A stretch of 64,000 bases of DNA from Manis javanica (Eukaryota > Chordata > Mammalia > Pholidota > Manidae): NCBI RefSeq assembly GCF_040802235.1, contig NC_133172.1:24261738-24325737 (forward strand), given 5' to 3'. Positions 23,930 to 34,700 of the stretch are shown here, piece by piece (position 1 is the stretch's first letter; each line of letters starts with the position of its first letter). Under the pieces are notes generated by a model that was given only the letters and a program-made list of their open reading frames with translations, did not search any database and was not told the origin of the DNA. Made by a program: the position numbers and the translations under genes.

Positions 23930-24235
23930 GCTGATGAGAAGAGGAAGGTGTGGTTTTCCTTTGTCTCTTCATCCTCCCTGCTGGCTTGATGCAGCCACCA
24001 CACCTGGAGCTCAGGCAGGTATCTCAGGCCATGAGACACTACCTGAAGATGGCGGGGCAGCAAGGAGGCACTGAAGGATGCGCTGCCTGGGTCTCTGGGG
24101 GCTGTGGAACTGCTCACCACAGCAGCCAAGGATGGTGTTCACCTGAACTTGTTTTCATGAGAGAGAAATAAACTTCTGTCTTGTTCTAGCCACTGTTTAT
24201 TGAGGTTTTCTGTTATAGGAAGCTACACCTGGTAG
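23930..24235 (+). mobile_element. LTR- or transposon-like relic in POP4 intron 3
   Basis: Ends with AATAAACTTCTGTCTTG and CCACTGTTTATTGAGG, then TTCTGTTATAGGAAGCTACACC, a terminal pattern seen in several old mammalian repeats. Antisense to POP4. Confidence 0.35.
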
Positions 24236-25019
24236 GCCATCAGTGAACAGGAGTTGCTGGTTATCATGCAAGTCCCTGTTTAAGGTAACAGGTCTGTCTG
24301 GAAGGTGAATGAGCAAATGGTGGGGCAATGAGAGGGAGCAGGTGAGGGGACCCGAAAGCTTTCCTCTGGGGCATTAGCACTGGTCCTGGTGCATTGTGGA
24401 GAATTCATTTACAGGAAACTTTTGGCTAGAAAGATGAGAACCTCAAGGTCACATCCAAAGTGGGGTCTATAAGGAGGGGGCACCAGTAAGGCAAACCTGG
24501 GGCGGCAGTGGCCCTTCTTCCACCCGAAGTCCAGCTGATTCTGTAAGGGGGTCATGGACAAAGTGACAGACTTGATTTGTCTTTGTGGGATGTGGGAGGC
24601 TATCTGGCTGAAGAACCTGAGGCGTAAGTCTAGGAACAGTCCTAAGACATGCCAATGCAGACCATGAGCAAGAAGGGATGGAGTGCTGGCTGCAGGGAGG
24701 AGTACGTCATCCCACACAGATGATGAGTCCCTTTCAGAAATTTCCAAAACATGTAGGCAGCAGGTTCTTTGGCAATAAAACCCCAGTGGGTGATTCCATC
24801 TAGTGCTATTAAAAGTTACAAAGAGATGTATATTAAGAAATTTCAGTTCCCATTTTTCTCTTGAAGAAAGCTGAAAGACAAACAGCCTGTTGCTAAGGGC
24901 AACCGATTCACTTACGGCACAGGTCTCAGTTATGGCAAGGACAGAAGCCAAACAGTTCAGTCTCACTCACTACTGCTAAAAGCCAAAGCCAAACCCAGGC
25001 TGAATTGGTAAAGGAAGGC

Positions 25020-25032
25020 TGCCCCCTTGTGG
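25020..25032 (-). promoter_or_regulatory. CTCF core-like motif in POP4 intron 3
   Basis: The minus strand reads CCACAAGGGGGCA, matching the CTCF core except at the variable fifth base. It has the same orientation as the site at 6374-6386. Confidence 0.5.
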
Positions 25033-25164
25033 AAAACCGGGAGAGGCTTTCTTGGCCAGAGGGGAGCAGGGGCTTCTCAGCGCACCACTCGTCTTCCCAA
25101 GCCCACACCCAGACCAGGAAGATCAAGCTGCCCGGGGTAGGAAGGCAAGAAGGGCTTGGCATAC

Positions 25165-25388
25165 CTCTGCTGCTCTGGTTTAATGTCAAAGAGTCGCAGT
25201 TCCCTTCTCTGCCTGGCAGAGAGGCCTTTGGATTTCTTTTTCTTTTCTTTTCGCTTCCGGCGAGTGAAGTACTCCAGAATAACAGCCTTGCGTTGCAGCT
25301 GGTCCTCACGTGCTTGCTGGCTCATGTGAGGCAGGCTGCGTTTCAGGAATGCTGTCACAAAGGCTTCAGCCCGCTGGGCTCCTGGGTG
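25165..25388 (-). CDS. POP4: POP4 coding exon 3 (basic N-terminal region)
   Basis: 224 bases encode residues 21-94 and two bases of Arg95. The exon carries the QAREDQLQRKA segment, then a basic run (RRKRKEKKKKSKG, residues 63-75) that probably directs nuclear/nucleolar import or contacts RNA, then the conserved GLSARQRRELRLFDIKPEQQ stretch. The acceptor is CACACAG. The donor is AGAG|GTATGC. A 216-codon frame on the opposite strand over this exon is an antisense shadow. Confidence 0.97.
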
Positions 25389-26984
25389 CTGTGTGGAAGT
25401 AAGGTGGCAAAATGCCCACTACCCTGTTCACGGCAGCCGGGGACCCGTGGCCCTCTGACACGCCACTCTAACAGTAGGTGGGCTGCCTCTGGTGACCCAC
25501 CTACACCCACTGTCATTCACGCAGCCTCTCCTGTGCCAAGTGTTCACTACCAAGAGCTTTCCAGATACAAAAGTCACATTCAAGTACCAATTTGTGACTG
25601 CCACATAAAACAACCATGTCAAACTCTGACTTCCTACCCTGCTTCTTTGAGGTGAGGTTTATCTCTAATGAAGATTAAAAAAAAATTATATTTGGAAAAG
25701 ACTTCTATGATCCTTGACAGGGAGGAAAGCTTGAGAAATTTATGACAATAATATATAATAATCATGACCAGATGAAAGCAAGCTCAGAGTCAAGTTATGG
25801 CCTTTAAGGAAATGATCCTAACACTAGGGAAAATGGCATAACTAGCTGTTCCTGGGTGGGCCAAACCTCAGGAGGTAGGAATTTTGGCTCATATGTCAAA
25901 TCTCTACCTGGGTTTGCAGTCTTGTGGCTACCCTCTAAGACTGCTCCCACATCACTTGGTGAAAGGAATGGTCAGTCCAGCTCAGCCCCCCATGCTCACT
26001 CTCTCCCACAATGAGCAAAGCGTCATGTGATATAACTGAGCACAGGCTCTTAGAGAGGACTTTTGTGTAAAATAACTGTCATGATTGTTTGTAATTCTTG
26101 AAAGAACTCCAAGCATCACTGCCTCTCAAATTGGAGTTCTACCAGCCTATTCCTCATTCAGGCACCTCTGCCCTTATCTGCCAGACCCGGGAACACTGTC
26201 CACTAAGATCCTGCCTCTTGGCTGGGCCATTTCCTGGACACTTGCTGCACTAACCAGGCTGCAAACACCCAAGGCTAATGTGTCAAAAGTAGTCAAATTT
26301 TCCCTTCATGGTGGGGAAGTGGGGATGGAGAGGTGGGGAATGATGCTATGATACATATAACCTTCAAGGTAGCACATAGTAAGGATGGCAGTCAACTTCA
26401 GCTTTGTACCTTTATATGCTAACTAAAAACATATTATCATCATTATTATTACTGTAAGAGGATACTTATTTGAGTATTTTAAATACTAAAGTGGTCCCTT
26501 TTTCAAGAAGAAGACAAATAAAGGTATATCAGTCTTTCAAAATCTTGATTTCAAGGTATCTCCCTCATTATGAGTCACCAGTGGAGCATACGCCATACTG
26601 TCAGAGCATGTTTGCAGCACCCATATAATCCATTAATTCTACTTATGAAATGTGACTTGCCTGCCCTCTTCAGGAGTGAAGGGGGTACAGTGACAAGGTC
26701 AAATGATTGTGCTCACCAGGGCAGGTCCTGTACACCATGGGGGATGACACAAGAACAAGAAGCCCCAGTTAACCAAACTTGACTTTGGCACAACGGAAAA
26801 GGAGGCCAGCATATGGAAACAGGCCATCGCAATAAGAAACCTTGACTGAGCCTAACATGTCTACGGGAGAGTTGAGGAGTAAGCCATGGGAAAGCACATC
26901 CAGAATAGCAGTAAGCCTTAGAAGCCACAGAGCCATCTTTGTCATCGCCTCTGTTGCCTCCAGACTTGTGGCCAAGCACTGTAC

Positions 26985-27037
26985 CTGAATATCAAACTCT
27001 TTCGCCTCTTTCTGAGAAAGAGCATGGTAGACCACAC
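26985..27037 (-). CDS. POP4: POP4 coding exon 2
   Basis: 53 bases encode the rest of Ser3 through Gln20, including the motif VYHALSQKEA characteristic of mammalian POP4. The acceptor is a pyrimidine tract ending CCCCCAG. The donor is CAG|GTACAG, and the junction is in phase 0. Residues after Glu16 differ from the human protein as I remember it, consistent with a fast-evolving N-terminal tail. Confidence 0.95.
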
Positions 27038-27234
27038 CTGGGGGATTAAACAAAAGAAAACAAACATGAAATGATCAGTTCTTGTTGGGTATGGCTATGA
27101 GATCCAAGACTTTTCTACCGTGAAAATAACTATGCTTATTCAGAGATAGGAGAAGATGAGGGTGGTACAAAGAGCAGAATTTCAAAGCTTTCTTGGATGC
27201 TTATTTTACCCTTCTGCCACATCCTTCCTAGCAG

Positions 27235-27415
27235 TTCCATGGGGGTACTTTGAAACAGTGCTTCTAAAATGTTTATGTGTGTAAGATTCTCTGGATCTTA
27301 TTAAAATGTGGATGCTTGGGCACCACTCCCAGATCCCACATTTTTAACAAGGTCTTATATGCTATTGCAGTCAGCAGACCACACTTGGGGTTGAACTGAC
27401 GTAAGGAACTTGAGC
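27235..27415 (+). mobile_element. MER5-type DNA transposon fragment in POP4 intron 1
   Basis: The phrases GTGGATGCTTGGGCACC, CACTCCCAGATCCC and TTTTAACAAGGTC, then CCACACTTGGGGTTG near the end, follow the MER5A order. Confidence 0.6.
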
Positions 27416-27984
27416 AGTTACTCTACAAATATAATGAAGGTATTCATTTAAAAGGCTATGTTATAGAGCTTTTCAGGATGCAGCCGGTTGGAAATATTAT
27501 ATTTTGTGACTGTAGATGTTTAAAAAAGATTTTTCAAATTTTAATATCTATGACATTGGGATATAGCATACAATAGATAGTGTCACAGGAGTTTTCAACC
27601 TCTAAAAACTTCCATACTCCTGTTTCTTACTTAATTGTCTGAATAACAAAGCCAGAGCATTGCAGTGGAGTATGAATGTGAGTGGAGTGAGAATGAGACA
27701 AGGCCTGGATAAAGGGCCAAAAGACTACAAAACATGGCTTATACTACACTCAATAAATTCCATTCCAGCTCCCTTGTGCTTCCTTGAATACCTCTAAACA
27801 AGCAAACCAAAGTGGGTACAATTTTTATAAACAGTGTGATTCTCCCTCAAATGAGAGAGGGATTAAAACCTGTTTGCAGAGAGTAACTGCATGGCCTGGA
27901 ACCTCAGAAATGACTTTGCTTTACTTGTCACAAGTGCCTAGCATTAGACTTGAAGTCTTTACTGTAACAATATACATCTAATGG

Positions 27985-28200
27985 TCATTGAGCTCTTATT
28001 ACTTGCCATGCACTTGATTCAAAGTCACACATTTTATCTCATTATAATTTCTGAGCAGTCCGTTAGTTATTATTCCTACTAAGCACATGAGAATATTGAA
28101 GCTTAGATATGCTGAGACGGTTAACTTGATCACATAGGCAGGGAGTGGTGAGGTGGTACTCAAAATCCTGATCCCAAGTCCAGTTTTAACGGTGGCTTCA
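27985..28200 (-). mobile_element. MIR SINE in POP4 intron 1
   Basis: Complement of MIR: TTATTACTTGCCATGCAC, TTTTATCTCATTATAATT, CACATGAGAATATTGAAGC and TACTCAAAATCCTGATCCC. In sense with POP4. Confidence 0.65.
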
Positions 28201-28284
28201 CTCCCCTGCCTATAACTGCCCTGGGCTTGCTCCCCTCCTTGGCACAGCTCTCCTCTGCTCAACTCCCAAAGCCTTGCGTTGGCG

Positions 28285-28445
28285 GCATCATTCCCGTTCC
28301 CAGCGCTTTACACCAGACAAGGGTTGTTCACAGAAGAGCAGGCTGGGCAGGCACCATTATCATTACCTTTCAGAAGCGGAAACCAGGTCACAGAGAGGAG
28401 CAGGGCCTTGGCCACTGTCACGCAGGTAGGTAGTGGCCAAGTCGG
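28285..28445 (-). mobile_element. possible MIR fragment next to the POP4 promoter
   Basis: The phrases ACCATTATCATTACCTTTC, GCGGAAACCAGGTCACAGAG and GCCACTGTCACGCAGG resemble the MIR core. It ends about 170 bases from the CpG island. Confidence 0.5.
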
Positions 28446-28716
28446 GCCAAGGCCTTGGGCCCTCCTCTAGCACCACACAACACTGAGTAGTCCCCCCGAG
28501 AATGCCTGCCTCTAGCTCTGACTTCATTCATCCCTAGTTCAGAGGCTGAAGCAGGCCAACCAGGGCTCTGGGCCTCGGCTCTACTTTTGTAAGGTGGGAC
28601 AATTCCCATGGCAGTTCTGTTTGGACTCCGTAGCGACCCTTTTCACCCACAGCACCAGGTCCCCGACGCTTTACAGCACCCCGCTCTCCAGTTTCGGGGC
28701 CCTCAACCCCGCTTAC

Positions 28717-28723
28717 TCTTCAT
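28717..28723 (-). CDS. POP4: POP4 coding exon 1 (start codon, 7 coding bases)
   Basis: Only ATGAAGA is coding: Met, Lys and the first base of Ser3. The donor follows at once (GTAAGC, plus-strand 28711-28716). Joining to exon 2 gives the family's N terminus M-K-S-V-V-Y-H. The ATG context has an A at -3 and lies at the edge of a CpG island, as expected for a first exon. No in-frame alternative start in exon 2 would keep the conserved N terminus. The coding part is too short to find by ORF scanning and was placed by homology and splice phase. Confidence 0.93.
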
Positions 28724-28830
28724 TCTCGCGCCGCTTCCGATGCGCTCTGATGACGTCTCCTTCAGGCGTCGCTCACTCTTTACTTCTCTCCACTTCAGCA
28801 GGCCTCAACCACCACAGGTTCTCCCGTCAA
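28724..28830 (-). other. POP4: POP4 5' UTR (estimated)
   Basis: GC-rich sequence directly upstream of the POP4 start codon. It contains a reverse-strand ETS-type core (CGGAAG, about 28734-28739) and a TGACGT half-CRE at 28751-28756. The transcription start cannot be fixed from sequence. The upper limit is a guess typical of CpG-island housekeeping genes. Confidence 0.5.
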
Positions 28831-28927
28831 AGTTCGCGGCGGTAAGCTTGTGGCGGAACTTGCGGCCAAGTCACCCTCGACTCAGCTGGGGTCACAGGCG
28901 CTGGGAGCTCGTAAGCGGCGCCAGCCG

Positions 28928-28935
28928 TGACGTCA
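28928..28935. promoter_or_regulatory. palindromic CRE (TGACGTCA)
   Basis: A perfect 8-base CREB/ATF palindrome about 200 bases upstream of the POP4 start codon, inside the CpG island. Confidence 0.65.
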
Positions 28936-30344
28936 CCGACGCGCGCCGACCTAGTGTGGCGCCTGCACCACGCGGCCGGCTCTGCCGCTAGGATAGGCAC
29001 TACTGGACCTGAGGGTGTCAGTGCTTAGTAGGGCGTTTTCAGCTTGCGTGTTTTGTGTGCGAGGGAGGGCCTGAAGCAGCCTGCTTCTGTGGTCTGGGCG
29101 TGTGGAATGCTTGTGAAGGCTTGGAATGGAGTGAGGCAAGCCAACCTGAAGAGGACACGGGGAATGTTGAGGACATGGGGAGGGCAGAAGTGGGACGGGG
29201 TTGTTGGTGATGGTGGGAGTGAGGTCTGTGGGGCCCCTGATCGGTGTTTTCTACAGATTAGCCAAGGCTTTGAATTTGGGATAGGAGGCTCAGGTTCCAC
29301 GTTTGTCTCTGCTGCTAACTAGCTTTGTGGTCTGGCTTGAGGCACCTCCCATCTCTGGGCCTCACTTTTCCCATCTGCCCTGAGTGGAGTTGGACTTATG
29401 GTCTCTCAAAGTTTTCTTGAGACCCGGAGTATTAATTTTTGTTCCATAAGATAAAAGTCAAGGAATTGATTCTCATTGCTTTCGGGAATGGCCCAAGAAA
29501 TGTCGCTGGAAGGCCTGGTGCAGACTGCTCAGAAGTGATCCAGTGCCCGGCAGAACGGTGCAGCCTTAACGCTGAGTGCTGGGCTGGGTGCTGTTGGAGA
29601 GCGAACATCAATATTGTCCCTGTACTCTTAAGTCAGTGTTTATCAATTTGCAATACAGTATAAACTTTTAAAGGAAAAAATTTCTCGGGGATCCACAGAT
29701 CCTAGTTTGAGAAACGTTGGGTTGCATTTCTCTGGGTGGTGACCTTGTGCCATTTTGAACTTAAACATAAGACTGCAGGCCCTGAAACTGAGGGCTGTAA
29801 TGTTGCATGTCCTGGTGATCTGACCTATTTAATTTATATGTATATTACCATCAGAAGGCAAACATATTTAAACCAAAATGTGTTTGCAGATGACTGAGAA
29901 TAGGAGAGTCTATGGAACTAAGTTTGAGAAACTGCTCTTGGGAATCCATACTGCCTAAACTACTAAATGTGAATTTTAAAATAGCAGCAGACAATTACAA
30001 GACCGTAAGGGCCAATTTCAGTGCTATAGACTCAAGGGGGTCCTTTCGAGCTGGACCTTTATGGTTAAGGAGGTAAGTGAGAAGGCATACCTCAGAGCTT
30101 CTTCTCTAGGATTGTTAGGACTCTTTAATTCCCAGTTGATCCCTTCTTGAGTAGCCAAGGCAGCCCTGGAGCACGGTTAGTCTTCCCTAGAATTCCATGA
30201 TTGTGGTGGGGTGGGCACTCCCAGAGCTGCAGTTAAGTCCATGGTTACTTGGTCACTAAATCTTTTTTAAACAGTGAATGAACCACTTTAATATCCTCAG
30301 GAAATAATTGTCTATGTATGCAGAGAAGTATCTGTTATAGGTAT

Positions 30345-30765
30345 TGGCATTCTTGTGATTTTTGTTTATAAGAGCAAATATTTGGAAACAACTCCGTATT
30401 TGACAATAGTGGATTAAGTAAGTGAAATATGTGCTAATTAATTAGTTTAGTTAAATGCATTACAATCACAGGTTAAGTCTCAAAACTCGGGTTCCTTGGG
30501 ATCCCTGGAGATTCTTATTTAGCAGGTTGGTCCCAAGACTCTGCATTAAAAAAAAAATGTTCCCAGGTGATTTTGTGGAATAATTACTCTGTATAGTATG
30601 ATACATTTATAGAACTTCTATAATGGAATACCATGTAGCCATTAAGCAAATTACATACAATTTTTAAAAAGTTACAAAATATACATAACAAAAAGGATTG
30701 AAAAGACATACACAAATATATTAAAAATTTGTATAGCTGTGTAAATGAGCTTAGTTTTTTTGGGG
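30345..30765 (+). mobile_element. L1M relic interrupted by a MER5-like element
   Basis: The left part (AGCAAATATTTGGAAACAAC) and right part (ATAATGGAATACCATGTAGCC) are adjacent phrases of an old LINE-1 ORF2 end. They are split by about 115 bases resembling MER5A. This orders the insertions: L1 first, DNA transposon second. Confidence 0.65.
30470..30585 (+). mobile_element. MER5-type DNA transposon nested in L1M
   Basis: The phrases GGGTTCCTTGGGATCCCTGG, TATTTAGCAGGTTGG, CCCAAGACTCTGCATT and GTTCCCAGGTGATTTTG are MER5-like. The flanks are LINE-1. Confidence 0.55.
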
Positions 30766-30944
30766 GATCTATTTTTTAAATTCTATTCATTGAAAATAAA
30801 ACTTTCTTAAAAATACTTTTTTTCTTTTTTTATAATATAAATGATAAACTTTCAAACATGGATACACATGTATTTTCCCACTAGTGAGAAAGTTTCAGTT
30901 GGAAGTCAAGGTTTGACAGCATCATTACAGGTGACTGATTCCCT

Positions 30945-31070
30945 TCTACCCCTGAACAACTTACTGTAAAAAATCTTCAAATATACAGAAAAATGGAGAA
31001 AATTCTATAGCAAACACCGATTGTTCTTAGATTCTACAGTTAACATTTTCCTGTATTTGTACAGGCTTCG
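30945..31070 (+). mobile_element. L1M-type 3' fragment
   Basis: Contains the common old-LINE phrases AAATATACAGAAAAATGGAG and TTAGATTCTACAGTTAACAT. Short and degenerate. Confidence 0.45.
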
Positions 31071-31439
31071 TTGATTGTTGCTAAGACATTCAGGTTGCTA
31101 GGTTGAATACTCAAGACAAGTTCCATATGTAAGCTCAAAAATGTTAAGCCTCAACTATTAAATGTGTGTATATCTATGAAAACTAGGACCCTCCTTATAA
31201 ACACAGATCCAAAGAAACCATTTATCTTAGAGCCTCTGATAATACAGTAGAAATGTATTATCTGCATTCCCTTTTCTCTACTTTCAGATTAAAGAAAAAT
31301 ATTTCAAGTAGATTTCTTGCTATTCCTTAAGTGTAAGAAAAGGTAATGATCCTGAAGAAATGCCTGCAAACCTGCAATGAGAATATGAAAGGCTTTTTTT
31401 TCCAGTGAAAGTTGTAAACCTTCAAGTTAAAAAGCTCAG

Positions 31440-31522
31440 TATTTTATATATTACATGTATATATGTATTAATGTGTAAATACACATGCATACATATGTGT
31501 GTATATGTATGTATATACATAC
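31440..31522. repeat. TA/TG-rich imperfect microsatellite
   Basis: Alternating purine-pyrimidine run of TATATG/TACATA words (ATGTATATATGTATTAATG and similar). Confidence 0.7.
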
Positions 31523-31599
31523 AGAGGTTTTCTTCCGTGTTCCTTTTAAATGATTAAACCTAGTATGCTTGAGAGGGGTGAGGCTTGTTCTGCTTTTTT

Positions 31600-31748
31600 A
31601 AAACAGGAAAGCCTTGTCTGTAAGATGGGGTTGACAACAGTACTGCTTCGTAGGGTGGCTTGGAGCACTAAGTGAGGTGATACCAAGGTTAAAATGGGAC
31701 CAGGCACGGACAGCACAGTTTGAGAGATGATAGCCATTATTACCTGCA
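31600..31748 (+). mobile_element. MIR 3' half
   Basis: The phrases CTGTAAGATGGGGTTGAC, GTAGGGTGGCTTGGAG, CACTAAGTGAGGTGATAC and GATAGCCATTATTAC follow the MIR 3' order. Confidence 0.6.
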
Positions 31749-34700
31749 TTCTCTCACAAAGCTGGAACAGTCCCTGAGCCTCAAAATTACAAACTTCCCT
31801 GGCCCTGCTCTGCCCTTGATCTGTATTCTGGTCCAGACATGGTGAATTGACAAGTGTAGCTGAGAATGGTTGGGGCAGTAGGGGCTGGACACAGTGGCAC
31901 CAGCAGTCCTTCCTCAGGCTTAATAGTGCCACAGGAGACTGCCCATTGACAGGGGAGACACTAGGCAGTAAGGTGCCAGGTCTAACATGGGACATTCCTG
32001 CTGGGCAAGACCTTTCCTGCTTAGTAATTGGGTGGTCTGGCTACAGGAATTGGCGAAGATGGTTCTACGAAGATGGCCTACCAATCCCTCTGGTCAAGAG
32101 GCAATACTGCTCTAAGTAAACCTAAGATCAACCATCTAGAATTCTGAACAGCAGGGGCTATAACACATTGTGCAGCCAAATACCAGTTTCCAAAGTCCTG
32201 GTTGCTCAGTCTTTCAAACCCTAAAATTCATTTTTCAAGGCTACCTTGATCCAAATGTCTGAAGCAGAACAGTGATAGATTTTTCCCCTTTCCTAATGAA
32301 GTTTCACTCTGAGATGAACCCACTGAGAAAACATTGGCTTGGGATTTATGGCTGAGCATGAGAATAAACAGGAAGGTCTTTGGGGTCCTAAGAGATCTCC
32401 TTCACTGGATTTATGGGGTAATTCCTGAGGCACTTAAAGGATTTTCAGGGAAATCACTACAGGCTTTATGGGACATGTGTGCATGCAGCTTACACTTCTC
32501 CTCACCTGTTCTGACCTGTGCTCAACTTTGGGGAAGCATCCATTGACTCCAGGCCTGAGAGCTGGATGTTTACATATCTGTGAGTCCATTCTGGTCCAAA
32601 ACGGGAAAGTGGGAGGAAGAAAGGAGCCGATATAAAATCACCTCCAACTGGAATTAGGACAGGGTTGGAAAGTAGAGATCAGGTTTTGTGCTGTTTGAAT
32701 CCCAATCCTGCTGGAGGTAGAGGACAGACCTCTCCTTCAAGACATCTGAAGCCAGAGAGGCCATGATTCAGCCTGAAGGGGTGAGCCCCTCAGTATAGTG
32801 CCTGACAGGAAAAGGGCTCTCCTTTCTCAGAGGTGGATATACACATATACCTTTTAGTCTCCAGTCTAAATTCTGCTTATTAATACACAACATACAACTT
32901 AAATTTAAAAAGCAGTATATATGACATGCAGAGAAGCAGGAACTGTGGCCCATAGTCAAGAGAAAAGAACAGAATAGATGACCCTGATGTTTGATTTGGA
33001 AGGTAAGGCCTTTAAAAGATTATTATAAATACAGCAAAGAGAGGAAAAGATGGACAAAATGGGTGAAAAACTGAAGAATTTCAGCAGAAGTAAGGAGATC
33101 CTACAGCTGAAAAATATTTTTAGTGTTTTCTGGGATGGCAATTGCTTGCATGCTCAGACTTGAACATTTTCATAACTACTGAGAATACATCCCAGACCAC
33201 ACACACACTTCATTTTAAATAATCTGATAAACAAATATTTATCTCCCACAAATTCTGAGATCTCTCTGGGCTCCCAGTCTTGCTTATTCAATGAAGAGGG
33301 CCCTGGGGACTCTCACCAGCCCCCACATGCAGAGGCCTCTTACTGAGAGGGTTTAGGTCCCTGGAGAGGTTCTCTGTGCTCTGGGTCCTGACGGCCATGT
33401 CATGCGGCCTCAAGTAGCTGAGGAGCTGGAATGTGGAACCTGCCAGCTAGAATATGGCTTCTGGTCCAGGCTGAACTCTAAGTTGTTTTCCACCTTGGCA
33501 CCCACGTCAATCCCATTCGTGAGGCTTCCTTACTGCCTCCTTCCAGCCAGGACTGGGCCCAGTTTATCCCCAGCACTGGTCTGCAGAGCAGTCAGAGCCT
33601 GGCTGGGGCTCTTTATGATCTTGGGGAGGCTCCTGTATTTGCCTCAGATCTTTGGACTTAGTGGGGATCCCAGGAGCGATGGGGGTTTTCATGAGGATAC
33701 ATCTCTAACACACATCAGCCAGCCTACTGATCTCTGCTTTTGGAGCATGGAAGTCTATGAGGGAGGTCCTCATACTTGGCTCAGGAGCCGAGAGGGGGGC
33801 CACAGCCCCTCGGACACAGAGTTGGGTGGTGGGAGCACATGAGGGAGGAGGTGGCTGGACATGCCAGGGCTAGGGCATATCTCAGATTTTTGACAAAAGT
33901 CAAGTCAGCTATGGAATCTATTTTTCCATATAATGAGGTTCCTTGACACCTGAAGAACCAGCTTTAATATTAATTTGGTCATTTGGACTATGATAGGTTA
34001 TATCAGCATTTATTATATATTAGTTAATTTTTTCTTTTTGGGTAGTTCTTAGAATGTTAGACATAAAAGCTGGCCATGGTCCACAGCAGAATATCCAATC
34101 TGTCACAAGATGGCAGCCTAACACAAGGATTGAATGGTGGCTGGCGGTTTCTTTCCTGAATCTTATTTTCCTTCAAGCCTGTCAAAAATCTGCTTTAGCA
34201 GTCACTTCAAAGAATTGCAGCCCTTGGTACTAAAGACCAGGGCTACCAGAAGCTGGCGTTATTTCTCTATAAACAATGTACCTTGATTTTGATCAACACC
34301 TTCTCTGGCAGAAGGGATGGTTACAGAGTCAAGCAGATTCAATGAGAGAGGTTAAAAGGAGAAATTATGAGACCCAGGGGAAGAGGGGTGATTGTCAGTG
34401 ACATTACGAAACTGATGGTGCATCAATGAGGTGGAAGGAGGGGGGATGAGGTGCCTCTCGCTGGCAGGACTCATGGGTAGATTGTGGCTGCTTAGAGGCA
34501 GGTGAGGGAATTTCTACTCCTGTCAGGTTTGTTTGTTTTTGGAGGTGCCCTTTTTTCCTTTTACTATGAAATGATTTTCTGCCCAGTGACCTTGTTATTA
34601 CAAAAAAGAGACACTCAGATATGCAGAGTAAAAGTAATGCAGAATTGGGCAATGATGTATAGACATGAGTTCATAAATTTCATGTGTTTATGGAGGTAGA

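Larger units (their letters stand above)
20681..28716 (-). other. POP4 introns: contents
   Basis: Intron 1 (27038-28716) holds a MER5-like relic and two minus-strand MIR relics. Intron 2 (25389-26984) shows nothing recognisable beyond AT-rich DNA with a short ATT run near 26430-26450. Intron 3 (23725-25164) holds an LTR-like relic at 23930-24235 and a CTCF-like site at 25020-25032. Intron 4 (23466-23646) shows nothing. Intron 5 (21734-23403) holds a long antisense L2 relic. Intron 6 (20681-21631) shows nothing recognisable. I saw no snoRNA box pairs or tRNA folds in these introns. Confidence 0.7.
20150..28830 (-). other. POP4: POP4 gene locus (RNase P/MRP subunit Rpp29), 7 coding exons
   Basis: POP4 (Rpp29) is a protein subunit of nuclear RNase P, which removes tRNA 5' leaders, and of RNase MRP, which processes pre-rRNA. 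It binds the RNA subunit and partners Rpp21. Seven minus-strand exons join through GT-AG junctions: 28717-28723, 26985-27037, 25165-25388, 23647-23724, 23404-23465, 21632-21733 and 20544-20680. They give 220 uninterrupted codons plus TGA, the same length as I recall for human POP4. A lysine/arginine-rich tract at residues 63-75 is a likely nuclear/nucleolar signal. Residues about 95-220 form the conserved Sm-like beta-barrel domain of the Rpp29 family. Introns are 1679, 1596, 1440, 181, 1670 and 951 bases. No frameshift, stop or missing splice site is visible, so it is an intact gene, not a retrocopy. The outer limits are estimates from a candidate poly(A) signal and the CpG island. Confidence 0.96.
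28610..29060. promoter_or_regulatory. CpG-island promoter of POP4
   Basis: This is the only strongly CpG-dense stretch in the window, and it covers POP4 exon 1 and the upstream region. Visible motifs are a palindromic CRE (TGACGTCA, 28928-28935), a second TGACGT (28751-28756), an ETS core on the minus strand and several CG-rich runs around 28920-28980. No TATA box is seen. This fits a broad housekeeping promoter. The island may also fire divergently, since a good plus-strand splice donor (GCG|GTAAGC) lies at 28842. Confidence 0.85.

Noticed and set aside
24409-24966. Minus-strand frame of 185 codons in POP4 intron 3
   Set aside because: It lies wholly within an intron bounded by consensus splice sites and shows no recognisable domain.
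25005-25655. Plus-strand frame of 216 codons
   Set aside because: It runs antisense over POP4 exon 3 and its flanking introns; the real coding strand is minus.
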